From Magnetospirillum aberrantis SpK (GTDB taxonomy: Bacteria; Pseudomonadota; Alphaproteobacteria; Rhodospirillales; Magnetospirillaceae): a stretch of 64,000 nt of DNA. Every line of letters begins with the position of its first letter. The first letter of the stretch is position 1. The notes below the pieces were generated by a model, which saw only the letters and a list, made by a program, of their open reading frames with translations, did not search any database and had not been told where the DNA came from. The stretch spans positions 42,080-106,079 of the forward strand of contig NZ_JAAIYP010000027.1 of assembly GCF_011022235.1 (NCBI RefSeq), written 5' to 3'. The translations under genes and the position numbers were made by a program. This document shows, one piece after another, positions 47,748-59,554 of the stretch.

Positions 47748-49007
47748 GTGAGGGTGCTGGTTCTCGGTGCCGGCGTGGTCGGCACCGCCGCCGCCTGGTA
47801 TCTGGCCAAGGCCGGGCACGAGGTGACGGTGGTCGACCGTCAGCCAGCCCCCGGCATGGAAACCAGCTTCGCCAACGGCGGCCAGATCTCGCCCTGTCAT
47901 GCCGAACCGTGGGCCAATCCCGGCGTGCTGCCCAAAATCGCCAAATGGCTGGGCCGCAAGGACGCGCCGCTGTTGTTCCGGCTGGGCCGCTGGGACCCCG
48001 AACTGTGGCGTTGGGGCTTACGCTTCCTGGCCAATTGTCCGGGGCCGCGCGCGGCGGCCAACATGGAACGCACGTTGCGGGTCGCCATCTATTCGCGGGC
48101 CTGTCTTCAGGAATTGCGGGCCGAAACCGGCATCGCCTACGACCAGCGCAGCCTGGGCATCCTGCACGTCTATCGCGACGGCGCCGAGTTCGCCGCCGCC
48201 CGCAAGGCGGCAGGGATGATGCAGGATTGGGGGTTGGACCGTCTGGCCAAGACGACGGCCGAATGCACCGCCATCGAGCCGGCGCTGATCCCGGTGGCCG
48301 ACCAGTTGGCCGGCGGAATCTTCACCCCTGGCGACGAAAGCGGCGACGCCCACAAGTTCACCCTGGCGCTGGCCGCGCTGGCCGCCGCACGCGGCGTGAC
48401 CTTCCGCCACGGCGTCACCGTGCGCGCCCTGATCCGCGACGCCGATCGCGTCGCCGTCGCCGACAGCGATCACGGACCGCTGACCGCCGACGCTTTCGTG
48501 CTGGCCGCCGGCAGCTACAGCCCGTTGCTGGCCCGGCCGCTGGGCCTGCGTCTTCCGGTCGTCCCGGCCAAGGGCTATTCCATCACCCTGCCCGCCGACG
48601 GCCCGGCGGCGCCCGTGGTGTCGGTCACCGACGACGAACACAAGATGGTCTATTCCCGTCTGGGCGACCGCCTGCGCTGCGCCGGCACCGCCGAAATGAC
48701 CGGCTACGACACCACCCTGACCGAGGAGCGCTGGCATCTGATCCGCCGCCACGCCAGCGCGCTGTTCCCACAAGCCGGCGATTTCGACCGCGCCGAACCG
48801 TGGACCGGATTGCGCCCGGTCACCCCCGACAGCGTGCCGATCCTGGGGCGCACGCCCTATGCCAACCTCTATCTCGACACCGGGCACGGCACCTTGGGCT
48901 GGACCATGGCGTGTGGTTCGGGACGGGCGCTGGCCGACCTTGTGTCGGGCCGTCAGCCCGAGATTGACATGGCCGGCCTGGGGCTGGACAGATTCAGTAA
49001 AAGTTAG
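47748..49007 (+). CDS. dadA: D-amino acid dehydrogenase
   Basis: A 419-residue FAD enzyme that oxidises D-amino acids and passes electrons to the respiratory chain. The FAD motif is VLGAGVVGTAAAWYLAKAG, preceded by MRVL; further signatures are FANGGQISPCHAEPWANPG and GWTMACGSGRALADL. The GTG at 47748 was chosen because GGAGG lies four bases before it and gives the classic MRVLVLGAG start; an ATG four codons upstream is the alternative. It is divergent from the nnr gene. Confidence 0.92.
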   Translation: MRVLVLGAGVVGTAAAWYLAKAGHEVTVVDRQPAPGMETSFANGGQISPCHAEPWANPGVLPKIAKWLGRKDAPLLFRLGRWDPELWRWGLRFLANCPGPRAAANMERTLRVAIYSRACLQELRAETGIAYDQRSLGILHVYRDGAEFAAARKAAGMMQDWGLDRLAKTTAECTAIEPALIPVADQLAGGIFTPGDESGDAHKFTLALAALAAARGVTFRHGVTVRALIRDADRVAVADSDHGPLTADAFVLAAGSYSPLLARPLGLRLPVVPAKGYSITLPADGPAAPVVSVTDDEHKMVYSRLGDRLRCAGTAEMTGYDTTLTEERWHLIRRHASALFPQAGDFDRAEPWTGLRPVTPDSVPILGRTPYANLYLDTGHGTLGWTMACGSGRALADLVSGRQPEIDMAGLGLDRFSKS

Positions 49008-49046
49008 AGAGATCAAATAGCTAGAACCCGTCCATGAAAGCCAGCA

Positions 49047-49070
49047 CCCCGTCAACGAACATTGACGGGG
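49047..49070. terminator. Hairpin between dadA and a chemoreceptor gene
   Basis: CCCCGTCAA pairs with TTGACGGGG around six bases, between two convergent genes. Confidence 0.6.
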
Positions 49071-49083
49071 CGCCGAGCCTTCC

Positions 49084-51273
49084 TTACGAACGGATACGGG
49101 CGACGAAGCTGCCGACATCCCCCTTCAGGCGCTCGGATTGCTCCGACAATTGGCGGGCCGCCGACAGAACCTGCCCCGAGGCTTGCCCCGTCTTGGTCGA
49201 TGCCTGCGTCACGGTCGAGATACGATGGGTAACATCTCCCACACCATCGGACGCCTGTTGAACATTGCGGGCGATTTCCTGGGTGGCGGCTCCCTGTTCC
49301 TCGACCGCGGACGAAATGGACGAAGAAATCTCGCTGATCCGCGAGATGGTCGAAGTGATGCCCTTGATGGCCCCCACCGCCTCTTGAGTCGCCTGCTGGA
49401 CAGAGGAAATCTGGGAACCGATCTCATCGGTAGCCTTGGCGGTTTGATTGGCCAGGCTTTTCACTTCATTGGCGACCACCGCGAAGCCCTTGCCGGCATC
49501 GCCGGCACGAGCGGCCTCGATGGTGGCGTTCAACGCCAGCAGATTGGTTTGGCTGGCGATATCGTTGATCAATCCCACAACCTCGCCGATCCTCTGCGCC
49601 GCCTGGGCGAGGTCGGTGACGATCTGGTTGACGCGGTTGGCCTCGGCCACCGCCGACGCCGCGACATCGGCGGATTGCAGGACCTGTTGCCCGATTTCCT
49701 GAATGGCCGCCGACAATTCCGTGGTGGCGGAAGCAACTGTCTGGACGTTGGACGACGCCTGTTCGGAAGCCACCGCCACGGCCGCCGCTTCCTCCTCGGT
49801 CTGAGACGCAAGATCGGACAAGGATTGAGCCGCCGCCGCCATCTCGCCGGAACGCGCGGACACCGCCTCGACCACCCCCATGACGCTGGCCTCGAAATTG
49901 GAAGCCAACTCATTCATGCGGCGACGCTGCTCGGCCTCGGCCCGCTCTTTCTGCGCCACCTGCTCCGCTTGAAGTCGCTCGACCTCGATGGCGTTGTCCT
50001 TGAACACCTGAACGGCCTGGGCCATCTGCCCCAGTTCGTCCGCCTGATCGCGAGCCGGAACCTCGACCTGATGGTTGCCGCCGGCCAGGGCCTTCATGGC
50101 GGCGGTCATGGCCACCACCGGACGGGCAACCCCGCCGGCAACCACCCACATGACGCCAATGGCCAACAGAGCCACCACCAGCCCGGTCACCACCTGCCAC
50201 AACCGCGAATCGGCGGCGCGCTGATTCAACGCGGCGGTCAGGGCGTTGGCTTCGGCCATCACCACGTCGCGCGGAACGCTGACCAGCACCGACCACGGTT
50301 TTCCGGTCTGGCCCAAGGCGATGGGGCTGAACACCTGCAACATGCCGGTTTCTTCCTGCCACGCCACCGAACCGCGGCCAGCCTTCACCGTCGCCAGATC
50401 GTCATTCCAGGTGCGGCTGAACGAAGAAAACGACTTGCCGATACGTTCGGGATGATCGCTGTTCGCCACGACCAGCCCCAGGTCGCTGAGGATCACCACC
50501 TCGCTTTTGCCACCGAAGATGGATTGACTGACCTTGTTGGCCAGCGTCTGCACGAAGTCCAGGTTGAAGTCCGTCCCGGTCACCCCCAGAAACTTGCCCC
50601 CGACCTTCACCGGTACTGAAATGGTCGCCAAATAGACATTCTTGCCCTGAACCACATAGGGCAACGGCCCCAACACGCTTTCGTGGCCGGTTTCCTGGGG
50701 ACCGATGTACCAGCCTCCCTTCATCACACCGTTGGGATGCAGGTCGCGGCTGTCATATTCCACCAAAGGCTGGAGCGCGATCTTGCCGTCGCTGCCACGG
50801 GTCCAATAGGACAGGAATCGCCCCGTGTTGTCGGAACCACTGTCGCGATTCCCCCGATAAAGCTGGTCCTGACCATCCATGGCGTCGGGTTCCCACGCCG
50901 AATAGGTGCCGTTCAGCTTTTCATTGGCGAGCAACCCGAAATGCAGCATCTCATTGAAATAGGCCCGCCGCTCGCCAACCGTGATGCCATCGGCGCCCGA
51001 GCTTCCCACCACCTTGGCCGCACGCAACGCGAAGGTCCTGGCGATCTGCAACGCCTCGTCGAACTCGAATTGGATGCGGGCGGCCTGACGCGCGGCCACT
51101 TCCTGCATGTAGTCCTTGCTCTTGTCATCCATCAGTCTTGAAACGTTTTCGTCAACGAAACGGTTGCTGCCGTTGGTGAAAATGATGCCGAACGTAACCA
51201 CGGCTGCGGCGGTCACCAACAGGCACAACCCCGCCAAGGCGGCGATCTTGATTTTGACAGACTTGATTTTCAT
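49084..51273 (-). CDS. Methyl-accepting chemotaxis protein with periplasmic dCache domain
   Basis: A 729-residue receptor. Membrane helices lie at about 9-32 and 365-387; between them is a dCache-type ligand domain (GTYSAWEPDAMDG, GVTGTDFNLDF). HAMP and the signalling hairpin follow, with tip [20 protein letters not shown]. The last residues (VARIRS) lack a CheR-docking pentapeptide. It probably senses a small extracellular molecule. The chosen ATG directly precedes the basic, hydrophobic N-terminal helix. Confidence 0.92.
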   Translation of the reverse strand: MKIKSVKIKIAALAGLCLLVTAAAVVTFGIIFTNGSNRFVDENVSRLMDDKSKDYMQEVAARQAARIQFEFDEALQIARTFALRAAKVVGSSGADGITVGERRAYFNEMLHFGLLANEKLNGTYSAWEPDAMDGQDQLYRGNRDSGSDNTGRFLSYWTRGSDGKIALQPLVEYDSRDLHPNGVMKGGWYIGPQETGHESVLGPLPYVVQGKNVYLATISVPVKVGGKFLGVTGTDFNLDFVQTLANKVSQSIFGGKSEVVILSDLGLVVANSDHPERIGKSFSSFSRTWNDDLATVKAGRGSVAWQEETGMLQVFSPIALGQTGKPWSVLVSVPRDVVMAEANALTAALNQRAADSRLWQVVTGLVVALLAIGVMWVVAGGVARPVVAMTAAMKALAGGNHQVEVPARDQADELGQMAQAVQVFKDNAIEVERLQAEQVAQKERAEAEQRRRMNELASNFEASVMGVVEAVSARSGEMAAAAQSLSDLASQTEEEAAAVAVASEQASSNVQTVASATTELSAAIQEIGQQVLQSADVAASAVAEANRVNQIVTDLAQAAQRIGEVVGLINDIASQTNLLALNATIEAARAGDAGKGFAVVANEVKSLANQTAKATDEIGSQISSVQQATQEAVGAIKGITSTISRISEISSSISSAVEEQGAATQEIARNVQQASDGVGDVTHRISTVTQASTKTGQASGQVLSAARQLSEQSERLKGDVGSFVARIRS

Positions 51274-51480
51274 TGGACGGACCACCTTCGCACGTTGGAC
51301 ACCCATGCCCCTTTTGTCGCAACACACGTGTCCACGAATCAAAAATCCTTCACGACGATACACCAAAAAACAGTCAATCCGAAGAGGACTTCAAATTCAT
51401 AAAATCAACAAAAGTGAATAAGCACCTCATACAAAGGTATCAACCAGATCGCGACTTTAGGCGCACTACACAACCCTTCT

Positions 51481-53658
51481 CTATTCATCCTCATCCTTCA
51501 TGATATCCCCCACCTCACTGCTCTCGGCCATTTTCCTCCGCCGATGCGGCCGGTGCGCCCAGGGTCGGTCCCCCTGCCACTCGGCAACGGTTTCAATTCG
51601 GGCACCCTTCTCCGTCAACCACAGGGCGTGGGCGCCACGGCGCCACAGGTCGAAACGGTCCACCACCGCCGCCGCGCCACGGCAGGCCTGCCGGATGGGG
51701 ACGGCGGCAACCACCACCTGGGCGGAGCCGTCGCAGGCGGCGGCGATCCCTTCGTCCTGCTGCACCAGGGCAACCTGGATGCCGGCGCCACGATAGACGC
51801 ACCCCAAGGCGTCACAGGCCAGCCGCCCGTCATTGGAGCGGCCACGCTTTGGCCAGCGTTCGACGGCGGCCGGGCCGGCACGGCGGGCCCAGGTCTCGCG
51901 CTGGATACGCCCACCACGGTTGACCAAAAGGGTGCCGTCGGCGGCACGCACCCCAAAGGCATAACCCCGCCCATCCACCAAAATGTCGGGAGGGTCATCC
52001 AGCGCCATGGCGGCCACCCCCAGAACCATGGACAAAGCCCCCCACAGCCGCCAGCGCCGCCGCCACAGAACCAGCCAGCAAAGGCCAAATGAGAACAACA
52101 CCAATCCCCAAAGCGGCAACACCGGCAAGGAAATCGCCGCCGCCGGCCAGCCGGCGACCATGGCCGCCACATGGTTGATGGCAGCGACTCCCCAGCCCAT
52201 GAACATCCAGGCCCAAGCGTCGAGCCCAAGCGGCATCAGCAGCAACCCTAAAGCGGCGAATGGCATGACCACACCGGACAACGGCACCGCCAGCGCGTTG
52301 GCCGCCACCGACCACACGGCGAAGCGGTTGAAATGGTAGATGCCGTAAACGGCGGTGGCACCGCCCGCCACCAAGGTAGACACCACCACCCCCGCCAGAT
52401 AGAGCCCCGCCGCCGCCGCCCAGCCGCGATGTTCGGCCCGCCAGACGGCAAGCCGCGGCGACAAGACCTCGTATGCGGCGATCAGCGCGGCGACGGCGGC
52501 GAACGACATCTGAAAGCTGGGGCCGACCAGAACCTCGGGCGTCAACAACAACACCACGACCGCCGCCCACGCCACCAGCCGCATGGAAAGCGCGCTACGG
52601 TCCAGCAACACCGCCACCAGCACGATGCCGGTCATCAGGAACGAGCGTTGTGTCGGCACCGGCGCCCCAGCCAGCAACATATAAAAGAAGGTGGTGAACA
52701 ACGCCGCCACCGCCGCCCATTTCTTGATCGGGCGGCGCAAGGCCACCGCCGGCACCAGCGCCAGCCCGCCGCGCACCACGAAGAACACCAGGCCGGCCGC
52801 CAACCCCATGTGCAACCCGGAAATGGACAGGATATGGGCCAGACCGGAATCGCGGTAATCGTCCAGCACCTTGCGCGGAATGGCACCGGTTTCACCGGTC
52901 ACCAGGGCGGCCGCAACGGCACCGCTGCCATCCTTGGGCAACAGGTCGAGAATACGTCGGGCGATGACCCGGCGCAGTTCGTTAAGCGTCGCCCACGCCC
53001 CTTGCCCCTCTCCTTCGTCCAGGATTTGCGGGCGGCCTCGCATGGTGCCGATGGCCCCCAATTCCTGGAACCAGGCGTGGCGGGCGAAGTCAAAAGCGCC
53101 CGGTGCCGACGGTTGCGGCGGCGGAATCAATTGCGCGGTGACGGCGATCCGGCACCCCACCGCCAGGTCCATATCCTCGCGCAGGCGAAGGCGCACCCGG
53201 CGGGGAGACGGCCCTTCGACCTCGACCCGGACATCGTCCAACAGCACCCGCTGTCCGCCCTCGGCCAACAGCTCCACTTCCGCGACCATCCCTTGCAGCC
53301 GCACCAGACCGGTGGGGCGCTCCAGTACCGGATGGGCGACCATGGCCGTCCGCCACTGGGCGGTGAAAAAACCGGCCGCCAGCGCCAGCAACGGCAAGGC
53401 GACCAACAGATGGTGCGGACGCTTGCGCACCGCCCAGGCTAGAGATAGGGTACCGACCGCCCCTGCCCCGCCCAGCCATAGCGGCGGTTCGGCCGGGGCA
53501 AGGAAGTACAGCGAGATTCCCAGCCCCAGGAAAGTCGGCAACCACAAAGGCCAACGTTCGCGCTCGGCCATCACCGTCGCGACGATGTTTGCATTTGCAA
53601 AAGGCCCTAGCCTTTGGACCAGGAAGCCGCCTATCCTATCGGGCAGGAAAATCGCCAT
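51481..53658 (-). CDS. ComEC/Rec2-family DNA uptake channel protein, without metallo-beta-lactamase domain
   Basis: A protein of 725 residues with many membrane helices. The N-terminal DUF4131 region is followed by the Competence domain ([34 protein letters not shown]). The C-terminal part (from about 560) has a short soluble domain rather than the full metallo-beta-lactamase fold; no HxHxDH motif is visible. ComEC moves single-stranded DNA across the inner membrane in competence. The true start may be internal ([10 protein letters not shown] at about codon 30), where similarity to relatives begins. Confidence 0.82.
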   Translation of the reverse strand: MAIFLPDRIGGFLVQRLGPFANANIVATVMAERERWPLWLPTFLGLGISLYFLAPAEPPLWLGGAGAVGTLSLAWAVRKRPHHLLVALPLLALAAGFFTAQWRTAMVAHPVLERPTGLVRLQGMVAEVELLAEGGQRVLLDDVRVEVEGPSPRRVRLRLREDMDLAVGCRIAVTAQLIPPPQPSAPGAFDFARHAWFQELGAIGTMRGRPQILDEGEGQGAWATLNELRRVIARRILDLLPKDGSGAVAAALVTGETGAIPRKVLDDYRDSGLAHILSISGLHMGLAAGLVFFVVRGGLALVPAVALRRPIKKWAAVAALFTTFFYMLLAGAPVPTQRSFLMTGIVLVAVLLDRSALSMRLVAWAAVVVLLLTPEVLVGPSFQMSFAAVAALIAAYEVLSPRLAVWRAEHRGWAAAAGLYLAGVVVSTLVAGGATAVYGIYHFNRFAVWSVAANALAVPLSGVVMPFAALGLLLMPLGLDAWAWMFMGWGVAAINHVAAMVAGWPAAAISLPVLPLWGLVLFSFGLCWLVLWRRRWRLWGALSMVLGVAAMALDDPPDILVDGRGYAFGVRAADGTLLVNRGGRIQRETWARRAGPAAVERWPKRGRSNDGRLACDALGCVYRGAGIQVALVQQDEGIAAACDGSAQVVVAAVPIRQACRGAAAVVDRFDLWRRGAHALWLTEKGARIETVAEWQGDRPWAHRPHRRRKMAESSEVGDIMKDEDE

Positions 53659-53748
53659 CCCCCCCACTCATCGGGCTGTCATCCGTCTCAAGATATGCTA
53701 GAGAGATGCGGCCTGCTACGTATGGCGCTAGGAGTTTCGATACCTATC

Positions 53749-55161
<1,413 letters not shown>

Positions 55162-55237
55162 GCATGAACGCCGCCGGGCCCCTCCCCGGCGGCACGCCGA
55201 AAACGTCAACCGAACAACGAAACACGGGGAAAGCAGC

Positions 55238-56528
<1,291 letters not shown>

Positions 56529-56536
<8 letters not shown>

Positions 56537-56714
56537 GCGGACGACGCATAGACCTGAACCGGAAGGGCGGCGCGTTCCCGCGCCGCCCCGACGGCTTCCG
56601 CCCCCGGCCAACGACAACTCGACCCCCGGCCGGCGGCGTTTTTGGCGCGCCGCGACCATGGCGGCGCTGACGGTGGCGACAGCCGCCGCGCTTTATTTCC
56701 TTGTGGTTGCCTGA
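56529..56714 (+). CDS. Possible small tail-anchored protein after gltA
   Basis: A 61-residue frame from a GTG that overlaps the gltA stop. It is Pro/Arg-rich, contains PPANDNS, a motif I have often seen in short alphaproteobacterial proteins, and ends in one hydrophobic helix (about 44-60). A GC hairpin within it (56565-56588) could instead be the gltA terminator, so it remains doubtful. Confidence 0.35.
56565..56588 (+). terminator. GC hairpin after gltA
   Basis: GGGCGGCGCG pairs with CGCGCCGCCC around four bases. No T run follows. Position fits a gltA terminator, though it overlaps a possible small gene. Confidence 0.45.
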
Positions 56715-56784
56715 ACACCCTTCCGGTTACCCAAGCGGCGCTTGACCACAGTCACAGCCACCCCCTTCCCCCTGCCTTATTCCA

Positions 56785-56945
56785 TCCCTGTCCAGCATCC
56801 CGGAACACGGTGAAATTCCGTGGCGGTCCCGCCGCTGTAACCGGTGACGCCGGCCGCGTGCCCCGTGCGGGGCAGCCACTGGCCCTTGGGCCGGGAAGGT
56901 GCGGCTTTGGCGGTCGACCCGGAAGCCAGAAGACCTGTTGGATCA
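56785..56945 (+). ncRNA. Cobalamin riboswitch
   Basis: The conserved core is clear: CGGTGAAATTCCG (56809-56821), GGTCCCGCCGCTGTAAC with its ACTG-like element, CAGCCACTGGCC, GGGAAGGTGCGGC and the B12 box GAAGCCAGAAGACCTG (56922-56937). It binds adenosylcobalamin and usually lowers expression when B12 is plentiful. It heads the peptide/radical SAM operon. The outer boundaries are approximate. Confidence 0.92.
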
Positions 56946-57046
56946 TTTGACGACCCGTGGGGGCGAAATCCGATGGCAAAGGGTTTCGGCCGGCGCAGCG
57001 TTTCGTGCTGCCCGTCCGACGTCCCCACCCGATCGGAGAAGGCACG
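56946..57046 (+). promoter_or_regulatory. Probable expression platform of the riboswitch
   Basis: In the 100 bases between the B12 box and the peptide gene, TCCGAT (56969-56974) is complementary to ATCGGA (57032-57037), which contains the start of the ribosome site GGAGAAGG. GTGGGG (56957-56962) can alternatively pair with CCCCAC (57023-57028). The two pairings cannot nest, so they could be exclusive states that hide or free the ribosome site. This suggests translational control. Inference from base pairing only. Confidence 0.45.
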
Positions 57047-57196
57047 ATGAAGCCGCAATCCCACGACACAACCAAAACCACCGAAAGCACCGAAAGCACC
57101 CACCGCCCGCCGGTCATCGCCACGCGCAAGACCTGCGACGCCACCGGCACCGGCCTGTCCCACTATGTCCTGATGGACAAGGACGCGGCACGATGA
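57047..57196 (+). CDS. cbpA: Short peptide, putative radical SAM-modified precursor (CbpA-like)
   Basis: A 49-residue peptide: a Thr/Ser/Glu-rich leader-like part (1-19, TTKTTESTEST), then HRPPVIATRKTC with the only Cys at 30, and a C-terminal DATGTGLSHYVLMDKDAAR. It lies behind a B12 riboswitch, has a GGAG ribosome site, and overlaps the next gene by four bases (ATGA). This setting matches a precursor peptide and its modifying enzyme. From memory, annotation families call such peptides CbpA, partner of CbpB. The modification, final product and its link to cobalamin are unknown. Confidence 0.8.
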   Translation: MKPQSHDTTKTTESTESTHRPPVIATRKTCDATGTGLSHYVLMDKDAAR

Positions 57197-58566
57197 GCGC
57201 CGTTTTCCATTCCGAGGCCCCGCAAGGGGCCTCGGCCCTGGTGCCGTTCGACATCGGCCACGACGACTATGTCGCCATGATCGCCCCCGACGACGCCTTC
57301 TGGTCGCTGGTGCGCCGCGACAGCCTGGAAGTGGCGGCGGCGGACGGCGCCCTGGCCCGCGCCCATGCCACGCACTCGGCCGAGTTCCGTCGTGAGATGG
57401 ACATGCTGCGCTTCCACCTCAAACCCTCGGCGGTCTATTTCAACGCCACCGAACGCTGCAACTTGAACTGCTCCTATTGCTACATCCCCACCGGTCTGCG
57501 CCAGGGCGGCAAACAGATGGACGCGGCCCAGGTGCGGGCGGCGCTGGAGCGTCTGGCCGAGTATTTCGCCACCACCGTTCCCCAAGGCCGCAAGCCGCAG
57601 GTCATCTTTCATGGTGCCGAGCCGCTGTTGGCCAAGGACGCGTTGTTCGTTGCCATGGACGACTTCGCCGACCGTTTCCGTTTTGGCATTCAGACCAACG
57701 CCACCTTGCTGGACCAGGACGCGGTAACGTTCCTGACCACACGCGGCATCGGTATCGGCCTGTCGCTGGATGGCGCCGAGGCGACGGTGGCCGACCGCAC
57801 CCGCAAGCGCTGGAACGGCCAGGGCGTGCACGCTTCGACCCTGGACGCCATCGATCGGTTGCGCGGCTATAAGGGCTTCAACGTCATCTGTACCATGACA
57901 CAGGACAACCTGCCGGCACTGACCGGCATGGTCGAGTTCCTGCACGAGCGCGAGGTTCCGGCCTGCATGCTGAACGTGGTCCGCTGCACCCTGCCCGGCG
58001 CACGCGCGGTCTGGGCCGAGGACGTGCCGCTGGCGGCGGCCTATGTGGCGGCGCTGGAACGCAGCCACCAACTCTATCGCGACACCGGCCGCAAGCTGGT
58101 GGTGGCCAATTTCGCCAACATCCTGATTTCCATCCTGGCCCCGACCGCCCGGCGCCTGATGTGCGACATCAGCCCATGCGGTGGCGGCCGTTCCTTTTTC
58201 GCCCTGGCGCCGGACGGCAAGCTGTTTCCGTGCAGCGAATTCATCGGCCTGCCCGAATTCGCCGGCGGCAACCTGTTTCACGACCGCGTCGAGGACGTTC
58301 TTGAAAGCCCGGCCTTTCGCAAGGTCACCGGCCGCAAGGTCGAGGACATCGCCGCCTGCGCCGACTGCCCCATCCGCCATTTCTGTGGTTCGCCCTGCCC
58401 GGCCGAAGCACACGAAATGCGCGGGGGCATGGACCAAGTCGGCGCTTACTGCGCCTTCTACCGCGAACAGGCGCGCTACGCCTTCCGCCTGATCGCCGAA
58501 GGCCGTGCCGACGATTTCCTGTGGGATGGCTGGGACGACGGAACCAAACTCGCCTTCACCTGCTGA
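57193..58566 (+). CDS. cbpB: Peptide-modifying radical SAM/SPASM enzyme (CbpB-like)
   Basis: A 457-residue radical SAM protein. The SAM cluster motif CNLNCSYCY holds Cys89, Cys93 and Cys96. The C-terminal SPASM region carries cysteines at 324, 329, 347, 389, 392, 398, 402 and 420 for auxiliary 4Fe-4S clusters, and the chain ends with a Cys. The N-terminal 75 residues, before the barrel, may bind the leader of the precursor. SPASM enzymes make sactipeptide, ranthipeptide or similar crosslinks. The ATG overlaps the peptide gene, so enzyme and peptide are co-translated under the riboswitch. Confidence 0.88.
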   Translation: MSAVFHSEAPQGASALVPFDIGHDDYVAMIAPDDAFWSLVRRDSLEVAAADGALARAHATHSAEFRREMDMLRFHLKPSAVYFNATERCNLNCSYCYIPTGLRQGGKQMDAAQVRAALERLAEYFATTVPQGRKPQVIFHGAEPLLAKDALFVAMDDFADRFRFGIQTNATLLDQDAVTFLTTRGIGIGLSLDGAEATVADRTRKRWNGQGVHASTLDAIDRLRGYKGFNVICTMTQDNLPALTGMVEFLHEREVPACMLNVVRCTLPGARAVWAEDVPLAAAYVAALERSHQLYRDTGRKLVVANFANILISILAPTARRLMCDISPCGGGRSFFALAPDGKLFPCSEFIGLPEFAGGNLFHDRVEDVLESPAFRKVTGRKVEDIAACADCPIRHFCGSPCPAEAHEMRGGMDQVGAYCAFYREQARYAFRLIAEGRADDFLWDGWDDGTKLAFTC

Positions 58567-58572
58567 CACGGC

Positions 58573-58598
58573 TCCTCCCCCGGCATGCCGGGGGAGGA
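58573..58598 (+). terminator. Perfect palindrome after the radical SAM gene
   Basis: A 26-base perfect palindrome (TCCTCCCCCGGCA and its complement) lies seven bases after the stop. As RNA it forms an 11-base stem with a GCAT loop. No T run follows; it most likely ends the operon. Confidence 0.55.
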
Positions 58599-58780
58599 CC
58601 TGACGGAGGTCACGCCGCCGCTAACAAGGAAATTCCCAGGATTTCCAAAAGCCGGTTTCCTACACCACATGATCGTCCATGTCGAAGTAGCCAACAAAAA
58701 GCTACTTGGAAATGCCAACCAAGTACGGCGGGAAATTACCGAAGAGGGAATTCCCCGCCTAACGTACCGGGGCGACCACC

Positions 58781-59092
58781 TTAGCTCGCCTTTCCACCTC
58801 CATTGTCTCTGGCGCGTTGACGCCGCTCCAGTCCCGCCGCTGTCAAGCCGGCGACGGACAAACTGGTAAAAGCTCCCATCGTAAGCTGCATGGCAGAATA
58901 ACGATGCTCGTCACGCACCCCCCGCCATTTCGCCACACAAGCGGAAATCTCGTGACGACGAGAGGGCGAGACCCCTTCGGCACACCGCAGCCGAACCACC
59001 GCTTCCACCTCCTCAGTCATAGCGAAGAAGCACACGGTCAACGCAGGAACGGCCCAAGCCATGGCGATTGCCTTTTTTAGGATTTCACACAT
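58781..59092 (-). CDS. Small two-helix membrane protein
   Basis: A 103-residue protein of unknown family with hydrophobic helices at about 8-24 and 70-88 and a Cys/Arg-rich middle. A purine-rich GGGGGTAGAC precedes the ATG. It converges on the radical SAM operon and lies at the edge of an AT-rich stretch. Could be an orphan or transferred gene. Confidence 0.5.
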   Translation of the reverse strand: MCEILKKAIAMAWAVPALTVCFFAMTEEVEAVVRLRCAEGVSPSRRHEISACVAKWRGVRDEHRYSAMQLTMGAFTSLSVAGLTAAGLERRQRARDNGGGKAS

Positions 59093-59554
59093 TGTCTACC
59101 CCCACTTCAAGGTTGAGACAGACAAAATGTGCCGCCATTTTTTATAAAAATCAACAATATATTTCCGCTTTCCGCCGCACATGAAAAATACAATCGATCA
59201 AATACAAGCAAGTAAATAGATTTGCAGCACATAGATAAAGAATTACAACAACCAAGTACTAGTCCATCACCACCATCTTTACTTTTAGCAACATCGAATC
59301 ACTAAATTATACTAGAAAATACATATGGACAACTTGCCATCAAAACCAATTATAACCCACCACTCCACCATCGATGCCACACCATGTCACACCACTCAAG
59401 CCGCAATTAGGCGCAAATTATCAGCACAAAATCGCATTTCCCCCGCATTCTTGGGTTTTTATAAAAACAAATCCGCACCCCCGACATCAGAGCTTGCACA
59501 AGAAGACGACTTAAATAATATTTCATGCAATTTATTGCACGTAAGGGGATATAA
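59093..59554. other. AT-rich stretch of 460 bases without a clear gene
   Basis: Base composition drops sharply compared with the rest of the window (long runs of A and T, few CG). A 97-codon frame at 59325-59618 exists but has no ribosome site, odd composition, and overlaps the next gene. The region likely holds promoters for both flanking genes, or marks imported DNA. Confidence 0.5.

Noticed and set aside
46028..48967. A 979-codon open frame over the nnr and dadA genes
   Set aside because: Out of frame with both real genes and runs across a divergent promoter region.
58585..58869. A 94-codon frame on the plus strand after the radical SAM gene
   Set aside because: It begins inside the terminator palindrome and overlaps the minus-strand small membrane gene; no family features.
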